A stretch of 64,000 bases of DNA from Candidatus Wallbacteria bacterium (GTDB taxonomy: Bacteria; Muiribacteriota; UBA6191; JACPRK01), in assembly GCA_016213845.1 (NCBI GenBank), contig JACQZN010000057.1:1-64000 (forward strand). The letters are read 5' to 3'. The notes beneath the pieces were generated by a model that made no database searches, had not been told where the DNA came from, and worked only from the letters and a program-made list of their open reading frames with translations. Position numbers and translations under genes: made by a program. Shown in pieces: positions 32,929 through 40,506 of this stretch. Positions within the stretch are counted from its first letter, which is position 1. Each line of letters starts with the position of its first letter.

Positions 32929-34394
32929 ATCGCCAGCTCGAGTTCCGCGTGGGGCTGCTCACCATCCTTTCGGTGACGCTTTTCGTCTGGCTGCTCAGCA
33001 AGGTCGAGGACGTGCAGCCCTTCCGCAACGTCTACAACCTGCTCGTCACCTTCCATGATGTCCAGCGGCTGGTCGTCGGCGACCCCGTCCGCTTGAACGG
33101 CCTGCCCGTCGGCAAGGTCAAGTTCATGAAGCTCCACGAGGGGCGTGTCGCGGTCGTCCTCGAGGTCGAGCGCCAGTACAACATCCTGCGGAAGTCGAAG
33201 TTCACCATCGGCACCGCCGGCTTCTTCGGCGCCAACTACATCAAGATCACGCAGCCGCTCGCCGACGAATCGAAGGGCGGCGCCCAGTACCTTTCGCACG
33301 AGGAGCACGTCCGCGGCGACGAGGACCCGGGCATAGACCGGCTGCTCGACGAAGGCCACCAGATCTTCAGCAGCGCCAAGACCACCTTCGAGGCGCTCAA
33401 CAAGATCCTGGGCGACGCCGACTTCCGCGACGACGTCAAGGGAACTGCGGCGAACCTGCGCCAGGCCAGCGCCCGCGCCTCCGACACGATGAAGAACATC
33501 GACCAGAAGGTCGACGAGATCACCCGGAACCTCCGGAGCCTGACCGCCAACCTGGACGGCGCCGTCGCCGAAAACCGCCCCAACATCAAGCGCTCCATGG
33601 AGGACTTGCAGCGCCTGGTCTCCGACCTGCGCTCCACGGTCGAAGAGAACCGCGGCGACATCCAGAAGCTGGTCTCCAACGCCAACACCTTCATGGAAGA
33701 CCTGGAGGCCCGCGGCCAGACGGCCCGCAAGCTCAAGGACGCCATCTCCAACCTGGACCGGCTCGCCAAAGACTACGGCTCCACGGGCTCCATCGGCGCC
33801 GAGGTCGCGGCGTCGGCCAAGAACGCCACCGCCATCACCGCCGACCTCAAGGAAGTCACCGGCAAGGTGCGCGACTACGCCACCGATCCCGAGACCGGCA
33901 AAAAGGTCGAGCGCGTCTTCGACGACGTCCACGACCTGAACCAGCAGTCCAAGGACCTCTCGGGCCAGCTCGACAAGTTCACCTTCGACCTGCCGGCCGT
34001 CACGATGTACGACTTCGAGCGCGAGAAGCTGCGCAGCGACCTGATGGCCTCCGTCAGTTACGACGACCGCTTCTTCGCCTGGCTGGGCCAGGAGGACATG
34101 GGGCGCGCCGGCGGCATCAACATCGTCCAGTTCGGCAGCCGCTTCATGGACGACTTCATCGTCCGCAGCGGCGCGTTCCGCGACGGCACGACCAACAGGA
34201 ACGGCATCGCCATCGACGCCCAGCTGCTGGACAAGAAGGCGACGGTGACCCTGGAGGGAATGCAGCTCGGAGACCCGCAGCTGCGCGCCATCGGCCACTA
34301 CCAGATCACCGACGAGTACGACGTGACCGTGAGGCGCGAGGGCATCAATCGCGGCACCCCGGCGACGCTGGTCGGCGTTCGCGCCCGGTTCTGA
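32925..34394 (+). CDS. mlaD: MlaD-like MCE-domain substrate-binding protein
   Basis: The 489-residue protein starts with an ATG overlapping the mlaF stop. One N-terminal membrane helix (residues 8-25) is followed by an MCE domain (about 37-115) with VGDPVRLNGLPVGKVKFMKL and a TIGTAGFFGANYIKIT turn. A long helical coiled-coil (140-330) and a small beta-rich end follow. That is longer than E. coli MlaD (about 180) and closer to the tube-forming MCE proteins with extended coiled-coils, which may bridge the periplasm. It binds lipids as a hexamer in known members. No MlaB (STAS) or MlaC gene is adjacent. Confidence 0.9.
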   Translation: MNRQLEFRVGLLTILSVTLFVWLLSKVEDVQPFRNVYNLLVTFHDVQRLVVGDPVRLNGLPVGKVKFMKLHEGRVAVVLEVERQYNILRKSKFTIGTAGFFGANYIKITQPLADESKGGAQYLSHEEHVRGDEDPGIDRLLDEGHQIFSSAKTTFEALNKILGDADFRDDVKGTAANLRQASARASDTMKNIDQKVDEITRNLRSLTANLDGAVAENRPNIKRSMEDLQRLVSDLRSTVEENRGDIQKLVSNANTFMEDLEARGQTARKLKDAISNLDRLAKDYGSTGSIGAEVAASAKNATAITADLKEVTGKVRDYATDPETGKKVERVFDDVHDLNQQSKDLSGQLDKFTFDLPAVTMYDFEREKLRSDLMASVSYDDRFFAWLGQEDMGRAGGINIVQFGSRFMDDFIVRSGAFRDGTTNRNGIAIDAQLLDKKATVTLEGMQLGDPQLRAIGHYQITDEYDVTVRREGINRGTPATLVGVRARF

Positions 34395-34402
34395 ACTCGC
34401 TC

Positions 34403-37400
34403 CTAGTCCCGATCGGGCTTCGCCGGCATCAGCCGCCGGAGGAGCCGGCTGTTGGCGATATCGTCGAAGATCGAGTAGGCAACGGGCGTCATCAGTAGCG
34501 TGATGAGCAGGCAGAGCATCTGCCCTCCGATCACCACGATCGCCATCGCTCGCCGGCTGCCCGAGCCCGGGCCGGTGCCGAGCGCCATCGGAATCATCCC
34601 GGCCACCAGCGTCAGCGTGGTCATCAGGATGGGCCGCAGCCGCGTCTTGTTCGACTCCATCAGCGCCTCGTGGCGCTCCGTGCCTCGCGCGCGCAGCGTG
34701 TTGGCGTAGTCGACCTGCAGAATCGAGTTCTTCTTCACGATCCCGAAGAGCATGAAGAGCCCCAGGATGCTGTAGAGGTGCATCCGCTCCCCGGCCAGCA
34801 CGAGCGAGAGGATCCCGAACGGGATGCAAAGCGGCAGCGACAGGAGAATGGTGACCGGGTGCAGGAAGCTCTCGAACTGCGCGGCCAGGATCATGTAGAC
34901 GAAGAGCGTGCTCAACGCCATCGCCATCAGGAAACCGCCCACCATCTCACCCATGACCTTGCTGCGTCCCAGGTAGCCATAGCTGTAGCCCGGCTCGAAC
35001 TGCATCGTCCTCAGCTTCTCGTCCACCAGCGCCTGGGCGTCGCCAAGGCCGATGCCCTGAAGATTGGCGAAGATCGATACCTGCCGCTGCCGTCCATAGC
35101 GCTCGATCTCGGTCGGCCCCTTGCCTTCCTCGACCTTGGCGATGGCACCCAGCTTCACGAACCCGTCGCGCGCCTTGATCGAGAGATCCGCCACCGTCTG
35201 GGCGTCCCTGCGAAAGCGCTCCTCCAGACGCACCCGCACCTCGTACTCCTCGTTGCGCGCGGGGTCCTTGTACTTCGTCACCTGTTCCTCGTCGCCTCCC
35301 ACCAGCGTCCGCAACGTCGACGCCAGGTCCAGCAGATCTACCCCCAGAGAGGCCGCCCGGGATCGGTCCGGCTGCACGCGCAGCTCCGGCTTGCCGAAGT
35401 TGAGTGACGTGTCCAGGTCGACCACGCCAGGGATGCCTTGCAGCGTCTGCTTGATCTCCTCGGCGTACTTGCGCAACACCGCCAGGTTCGGCCCCCGGAA
35501 GGTGAGGTTCAGGTCGAGCTGCTTGAAGCCTCCGCCCGATAGCGCGGGCACGACGCTCACCGTCGGCCGCAACGCCGGGAAGTCCCTCTTGAGGAGCTCC
35601 CGGGTGCTGCGCATCAAATCGAATTGCGAAACCTGCCGCTTCGCCAGGTCGCCCATTCCAACGTAGATCTGCCCCTCATTCATTCCGGCGCCGGCCGTCT
35701 CACCGATCGTCACCAGCGTCACCTCGACATGCCCCAGCGCTTTCAGCTTCGCCTCGATCTCGCTGAGGATGCGGGAGGTCTCATGGATCGACGTCCCCTC
35801 CGGCGCCTTGACGTGGATCAGGAACTCCGACTGGTCGTCGAGCGGGATGAAGTCCTTGCCGACAAGCTTGAGCAACGGAACGGTCGACAGCACGCAGAGC
35901 GTGCCCACGATCACGACGGCCATGCGATGCCTGAGCGACCGCGCCAGCAGCCACAGATAAACGCCCTCCACCCGGCTGTGGAACCAATCCAACCGGCCGG
36001 AGCCACCGTGTCCTTTGCCCGCAGCGGAGCGCCTCAGAAAGCGGGAGCACATCATCGGAGTCAGCGTGAAACTGATCAACATGCTCACCAGGATCGCGAA
36101 GGTCATGGTGAGACCGAACGTCTTGAAAAAGCGCCCGATGATGCCCGGCATGAACGCCACCGGCACGAAGATGACCACCAGCGAAAACGTCGTCGCCATC
36201 ACGGCCAGCGCGATCTCCCGCGTTCCTTCCCGAGCGGCCGTCATCGGCCCCGAGCCCTTCTCGTCGATGTGGCGGAAGATGTTCTCCAGCACGACGATCG
36301 CGTCGTCGATGACCAGCCCGACCGCCAACGCCAGCGCCAGGAGCGACATCTGGTCGAGCGTGAAGCCCGCGTAGCGCATCAGTGAAAACGTGCTGATCAC
36401 CGACGTGGGAATGGCGACCGCGGCGATGACCGTCGAGCGAAGATTGCCCAGGAACAGGAGCACGATCAGGCTGGCCAGCACCGCCCCCAGCACCAGGTGC
36501 TCCATCACCGCGTGAAACGACGCCACGATGAACCGCGACTGATCCCGCACGGTCGAAAGCGTCACCTGGGCCGGCACGATCGACCGCAGCTCCTCGAGCC
36601 GGCGCCGAACGGCCTCCACAACCTGCACCGTGTTCGTCCCCGACTGCTTCTGCACGACGAGGGCCACGGCGTTGACCCCGTTCAAGCGCGCCATCGTCCG
36701 TAGCTCCTGCTGGGCGTCCGACACTGTCGCCAGGTCCTCGATGCGGATGAGCGTGCCGCCGACCTCGCGCACGATCACCTTGCGGAAGTCCTCGACTTGC
36801 TCCACCCGGCCCATGGTGCGCAGCACCATGTCGCGCGGCCCCATTTCGACCAGCCCGCCCGGGAGCTCCAGGTTCTGCCGCGCCAGCGCCGACTTCACGT
36901 CGGCAGGCGTCACGCCGAGCGCCCGGAGCTGATTGGCGTCGAGCGCGACGTGAACCTCCCGCTCCCGGCCGCCGATCATGTTCACTTGACCCACGCCCGC
37001 CACCGATTCGATCTGCTCCTTGACCTTCTTCTTGGCGAACTCCGTCAGCTCCTTGGGAGCCCACGGCGCCGCAACGACCACCGTGATGACCGGCGCCGCC
37101 GAGGGATCGAACTTCTCGATGATGGGCGGGTCGACGCCGTCGGGCAGCTTGGCCAGCACCCGGCCGACCCGGTCCCGCACGTCCTGCGCGCAATCCGAGG
37201 GGTCCCGGTTGAGCTTGAAGACGACCACGACCTGCGAGAGACCCTCGAAGCTCTGGCTGCGCAATTCGTCGATCCCCTCGACGGTGTTGACGGCCTCCTC
37301 GATCACCTTCGTGATCTGCGTCTCGACCTCCTCCGGACCGGACCCCGGAGAGCGGGTCGTGACGACGATGTTCGGCAGGTCGACCTTCGGGAAGAGGTCG

Positions 37401-37501
37401 ACGCCCAGGTCCTTGTAGCTGAAGGCGCCGAGCACCACCAGCGCCGAGACCAGCATCGTGGCGAAGACGGGCCGCCGGATGCAGATGTCCGAGAGACTCA
37501 T
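34403..37501 (-). CDS. RND efflux transporter, HAE1/AcrB-like
   Basis: The ATG at 37501 overlaps the MFP stop (ATGA) and yields 1032 residues, the usual length. MSLSDICIRRPVFATMLVSA is the standard N-terminus. Proton-relay residues are visible: the Asp-Asp pair in GLVIDDAIVVLENI (TM4) and Lys in LFGIVKKNSILQVDYAN (TM10). Two large periplasmic loops lie between TM1-2 and TM7-8. It exports drugs, solvents or lipophilic metabolites with the MFP encoded just upstream and an outer-membrane channel that is not in this window. The gene ends 8 bases from the convergent mlaD. Substrates cannot be inferred. Confidence 0.95.
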   Translation of the reverse strand: MSLSDICIRRPVFATMLVSALVVLGAFSYKDLGVDLFPKVDLPNIVVTTRSPGSGPEEVETQITKVIEEAVNTVEGIDELRSQSFEGLSQVVVVFKLNRDPSDCAQDVRDRVGRVLAKLPDGVDPPIIEKFDPSAAPVITVVVAAPWAPKELTEFAKKKVKEQIESVAGVGQVNMIGGREREVHVALDANQLRALGVTPADVKSALARQNLELPGGLVEMGPRDMVLRTMGRVEQVEDFRKVIVREVGGTLIRIEDLATVSDAQQELRTMARLNGVNAVALVVQKQSGTNTVQVVEAVRRRLEELRSIVPAQVTLSTVRDQSRFIVASFHAVMEHLVLGAVLASLIVLLFLGNLRSTVIAAVAIPTSVISTFSLMRYAGFTLDQMSLLALALAVGLVIDDAIVVLENIFRHIDEKGSGPMTAAREGTREIALAVMATTFSLVVIFVPVAFMPGIIGRFFKTFGLTMTFAILVSMLISFTLTPMMCSRFLRRSAAGKGHGGSGRLDWFHSRVEGVYLWLLARSLRHRMAVVIVGTLCVLSTVPLLKLVGKDFIPLDDQSEFLIHVKAPEGTSIHETSRILSEIEAKLKALGHVEVTLVTIGETAGAGMNEGQIYVGMGDLAKRQVSQFDLMRSTRELLKRDFPALRPTVSVVPALSGGGFKQLDLNLTFRGPNLAVLRKYAEEIKQTLQGIPGVVDLDTSLNFGKPELRVQPDRSRAASLGVDLLDLASTLRTLVGGDEEQVTKYKDPARNEEYEVRVRLEERFRRDAQTVADLSIKARDGFVKLGAIAKVEEGKGPTEIERYGRQRQVSIFANLQGIGLGDAQALVDEKLRTMQFEPGYSYGYLGRSKVMGEMVGGFLMAMALSTLFVYMILAAQFESFLHPVTILLSLPLCIPFGILSLVLAGERMHLYSILGLFMLFGIVKKNSILQVDYANTLRARGTERHEALMESNKTRLRPILMTTLTLVAGMIPMALGTGPGSGSRRAMAIVVIGGQMLCLLITLLMTPVAYSIFDDIANSRLLRRLMPAKPDRD

Positions 37502-38619
37502 GGGCGGTCCTGGGCCGAGCGAGCCGGCTCGGGAGGGTCCGGAATCGCAGACCGCGAGGTCGGTGGCGAGCTCGACACCGCGCGCGACCCGATGCCGGGA
37601 AGTCGGCCGGCCAGCGTCTCCGCGGCCGAACCTGCGGCCGTGGCGGCGCAATCGACCTGGGCCATCACGAACATCCCAGGCAAGAGCCGCACGCTCTGGT
37701 TGGGGACTTCCAGCTCGAGCTTGCCGGAGCGAGTCTTGGGATCGACGTAGGGGTAGAGGTTGCTCACGGTCGCCGGGAACGTGCACCCCTGAGCGGCCTG
37801 CACCGACAGGCGCGCGGCGGCCCCCAGCCTCACGTACGGCATCTCCTTCTCGGGGATGTCCAGCACGGCCTTGAGAGTCCGGATGTTCGAGTAAACGGCC
37901 AGGGCGGAGGCCTGGGGGGAGCTCGCAGCGAGCACGTAGGCGCCCTCGTCCACCAGGCGCTGGCCGATGCCCCCGTCGAACGGCGCGCGCACCCGGGTGT
38001 AGGACAGCCTGAGCTCGGCCCGCTTGAGCTCGGCGCGCGCGCGCTCGACTTCGGCCTTCTGGGCCCTCCTCTCCTCCAGCCGCGGACCGGCCGTCACCAG
38101 AGCGAGGGACTTCCTGGCGCCCACCAACCTGGCCTCGGCCACCTCGAAGTCCCGCCGGGCGTTGTCGAGCTCGGCCTGCGAGATCGCCTTCTTGCCGAAG
38201 AGGTTCGTCTGTCGATCCAGGTTCATCCGAGCCGTCTTCATCACGGCTTCGGCCCCGGTCACCTCGGCGGCCGCGCGAACTCGCTCCTCCGCGCGGCCAC
38301 CGGCCTCCATCGCCGCCAGGTGCGACTCGGCCGACTCGAGCTTGGCGCGTGCCTCCTGGACGTCGAGCTCGTACTCCACGGGGTCGATCTCGGCGAGCAC
38401 GTCGCCGGCCTTGTAGGGCCAGTTCTCGCGGAACGCGAGCTTCACGATCACGCCCGAGACGCGGCTGTAGACGCGCACGGCTTCCCTGGGCGAGAGCTCT
38501 CCGGAAAGGTGCAGCACCCGCGGCCGGCGGTCACTGTCGGACTCCTGGGCCGGGAGCCCGACAGTGGCCGCCGTCAGGGCGAGAACCATGGCCAGGACCT
38601 GGATTGCAAAACGAGTCAC
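37498..38619 (-). CDS. RND efflux membrane-fusion (periplasmic adaptor) protein
   Basis: The GTG at 38619 has AGGAG at proper spacing and gives 373 residues with a signal peptide (VLAMVLALTAATVGLPAQ). It has a split lipoyl-like hairpin (VYSRVSGVIVKLAFRENWPY and later LSYTRVRAPFDGGIGQRLVD) flanking a long helical hairpin (residues 83-200), then a beta-barrel domain. That is the MFP layout of AcrA/HlyD type. It bridges the RND pump and an outer-membrane channel. Its stop overlaps the RND start. The C-terminal 40 residues are Ser/Pro-rich and may be disordered. TetR lies 4 bases upstream. Confidence 0.9.
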   Translation of the reverse strand: MTRFAIQVLAMVLALTAATVGLPAQESDSDRRPRVLHLSGELSPREAVRVYSRVSGVIVKLAFRENWPYKAGDVLAEIDPVEYELDVQEARAKLESAESHLAAMEAGGRAEERVRAAAEVTGAEAVMKTARMNLDRQTNLFGKKAISQAELDNARRDFEVAEARLVGARKSLALVTAGPRLEERRAQKAEVERARAELKRAELRLSYTRVRAPFDGGIGQRLVDEGAYVLAASSPQASALAVYSNIRTLKAVLDIPEKEMPYVRLGAAARLSVQAAQGCTFPATVSNLYPYVDPKTRSGKLELEVPNQSVRLLPGMFVMAQVDCAATAAGSAAETLAGRLPGIGSRAVSSSPPTSRSAIPDPPEPARSAQDRP

Positions 38620-38623
38620 GGGG

Positions 38624-39226
38624 TCATCTCCTAGGAGGCGCCGGTTCGAGGGCCCTCAACAGCAGCTGGTAGTGGTACTCCGCGGCCTCCAGGAAGGCGC
38701 TTTCGTTCATCGGCTTCTGGTAGTAGACGCGCTCCTGGAGAAACAGGGTGGTCGGAACCGAGTGGAGGGCCAGCGAGGTCGCCCGGATGTCGAGGTCGGG
38801 ACGGAAGACTCCCTTGTCGACGCCGCTCTGGAGGATGCCCTGCAGCGTGTCGAGCCAGCGCCTGAAGCCGGCGGGGATGGCGGACTTCCGGGAGAGGCCG
38901 TGCTGGCGCTGGCAGACGATGATGATGTCGCGGAACCGGCAGGCGAAGTGGGCGTGCTGCCGCAAGACAGCCAGCAGCTTTTCGCGGGGGGAGTCGACCA
39001 GGCGGACGGCCTCTTCGATGTCGCGGAAGAGCTGCTCGCCCTTCTCGGAGATGATCGCCTCGATGATCTGGTCCTTCTTGCGGAAGTACCTGAAGAGCGT
39101 GGCCTCGGCGACACCGGCAGCCGCCGCGATCTCGCGGGTCCTGAGCGAAGCGAACTCGCGCTTTGCGAGCAGCTTGGCCGTGGCGGCGAGCACGGCGTCC
39201 CGGGTCGATTCGGAGAGTTTGCGCAT
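38624..39226 (-). CDS. TetR-family repressor of the RND operon
   Basis: The 200-residue protein has a TetR N-terminal helix-turn-helix: LRTREIAAAAGVAEATLFRY followed by FRKKDQIIEAIISEK. The C-terminal helical domain would bind an inducer. It is the first gene of the TetR-MFP-RND operon (4-base gap to the MFP). The promoter at 39257-39285 overlaps an inverted repeat, so it most likely represses itself and the pump until a ligand binds. The start codon ATG at 39226 has only a weak ribosome-binding site (GGAT). Family assignment is firm; the target and ligand are inferred from arrangement. Confidence 0.9.
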   Translation of the reverse strand: MRKLSESTRDAVLAATAKLLAKREFASLRTREIAAAAGVAEATLFRYFRKKDQIIEAIISEKGEQLFRDIEEAVRLVDSPREKLLAVLRQHAHFACRFRDIIIVCQRQHGLSRKSAIPAGFRRWLDTLQGILQSGVDKGVFRPDLDIRATSLALHSVPTTLFLQERVYYQKPMNESAFLEAAEYHYQLLLRALEPAPPRR

Positions 39227-39254
39227 TTGTTATCCGGATTCTTAACTTTCTTAA

Positions 39255-39285
39255 CGATAGTATCAGCTATCGATATTCAAGTCAA
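39255..39285 (-). promoter_or_regulatory. TetR-operon promoter with overlapping operator
   Basis: The minus strand carries TTGACT (39285-39280) and TACTAT (39262-39257) with a 17-base spacer. The inverted repeat cgatag, 6 bases, ctatcg (39255-39272) spans the -10 box and part of the spacer. A repressor bound there would block polymerase, consistent with autoregulation by the TetR protein encoded about 30 bases downstream. Confidence 0.75.
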
Positions 39286-39416
39286 CACCCCGCATCGGGA
39301 GAACCGCACGGGCCTTGCGGGTCGTGGCGGCGGCGGAAAGCGTGGGTATACTCAAGCTAGCGTTCGGTCGAAGGGCCTGGGCGCGTGCAGCCACGACGAC
39401 CACAGGAGGTGGTGCG

Positions 39417-40478
39417 GTGGACCCCGAGCTCGAAGGGTGCTTGCAGGACTTCCGGTCCATGGACGCTTCGGTGAGACTAGCGGCGCTGGCCCGGATGGAG
39501 GGGCTGGATGACCCGCGGGTCACGAAGGCGCTCGAGGCGTTGGCCAACGACCCGAACCTGCAGGTTGCCCAGCGCGTGCGCGAGGTACTGACGGCCCGCA
39601 CGGGCGAAGCCTTCCGCCGCGGCCCGGCCGCCCCCGAGCTGGGGAAGATGGGACTACTCGACTACTGGCGCGTCGCCGGCCGGCTCCTGGCGCGGCATCC
39701 CGGCCCGCTCATCGGGACCGCCGTGGCCACGATGGTCGTGCTGCCGATGCTGGTCGCCACGCTGCTCTTCGCCTTCCGCCAGGACGACGCCGGCTGGCTC
39801 GTCCTCGCCAGCTTCGTCATGATGGATTCCGAGAGCGAGCCGGCCGTCTCCGCGGGCGCCCGCACCCTCTATCCGCTGCTCGAGCAGCCGCTGGGGCTGC
39901 TCTTGATGGCGCTGACGGCCAGCCTGCAGGCGTGGGTCGTCAGCCGCATCTACCTGGGCGTGCCGGTGGGACTCTCCTCGGCCCTGGCGTTCGGCGCCAG
40001 CCGGCTGGCGGCGCTTTCCCACACGCTGGCAGCCTACCTGCTCATCTCGCTGGCCCCCGCCGGCCTCGCTCTGGCCATCGCCATCGGTCTTTCGCCCGAT
40101 GGCAACACGCGCGTGCCCGATGCGCTCTTCGGGGCCCTGGCCGTGGGCGGCATCCTCGCGTTTGCGTTCCTTGCCTTGCGCTACAACCTCGCCACGCTCT
40201 GCTGCGCCACGGAGGGCATCCGAGGCTGGGCGGCCTGCCGCCGGGCCGGGAAGCTCTTCGGCGGCTCCTGGCGACGCGTGCTGGTCTTCTCGCTCTCGAC
40301 GCTCCCGCTTCCCATCGCCTACTCGCTCCTGACCATCGTGGGCGACATCAACAGCAACCTGGCCCACCTGCTCTTCTTCGTGCCCTACGGCGCCCTGTGC
40401 GGCGCGGCCCAGGTGCTCCTCTACTACGATGTCGTCGCCCGGTACTCTGGCACTCCGCCGGCGGCCGGGGGCGCATGA
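39417..40478 (+). CDS. Polytopic membrane protein with short HEAT-like N-terminus
   Basis: The GTG at 39417, seven bases after AGGAGG, gives 353 residues. Residues 1-75 are helical with HEAT-like VRLAALARMEGLDDPRVTKA. Several strong membrane helices follow, for example LIGTAVATMVVLPMLVATLL and AAYLLISLAPAGLALAIAIG. The overall style resembles the multi-span membrane domains found in glycerophosphodiester phosphodiesterase fusions and related proteins of unknown role. It is divergent from the TetR gene and convergent with the YfhO-like gene, so it stands alone. I do not recognise a specific family. A role in membrane or lipid homeostasis is only a guess from topology. Confidence 0.65.
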   Translation: MDPELEGCLQDFRSMDASVRLAALARMEGLDDPRVTKALEALANDPNLQVAQRVREVLTARTGEAFRRGPAAPELGKMGLLDYWRVAGRLLARHPGPLIGTAVATMVVLPMLVATLLFAFRQDDAGWLVLASFVMMDSESEPAVSAGARTLYPLLEQPLGLLLMALTASLQAWVVSRIYLGVPVGLSSALAFGASRLAALSHTLAAYLLISLAPAGLALAIAIGLSPDGNTRVPDALFGALAVGGILAFAFLALRYNLATLCCATEGIRGWAACRRAGKLFGGSWRRVLVFSLSTLPLPIAYSLLTIVGDINSNLAHLLFFVPYGALCGAAQVLLYYDVVARYSGTPPAAGGA

Positions 40479-40506
40479 CGCTACGGGGTCCCCGCTCGGA
40501 GCCGCC

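Noticed and set aside
32016-34829. 937-residue minus-strand frame opposite mlaF and mlaD
   Set aside because: Antisense of well-supported mlaF and mlaD; it has an Asp/Val/Gly/Leu-rich composition with no family signal.
34403-39226. Search for an outer-membrane TolC-like channel in the RND operon
   Set aside because: No such gene lies in the operon or window; the channel must be encoded elsewhere.
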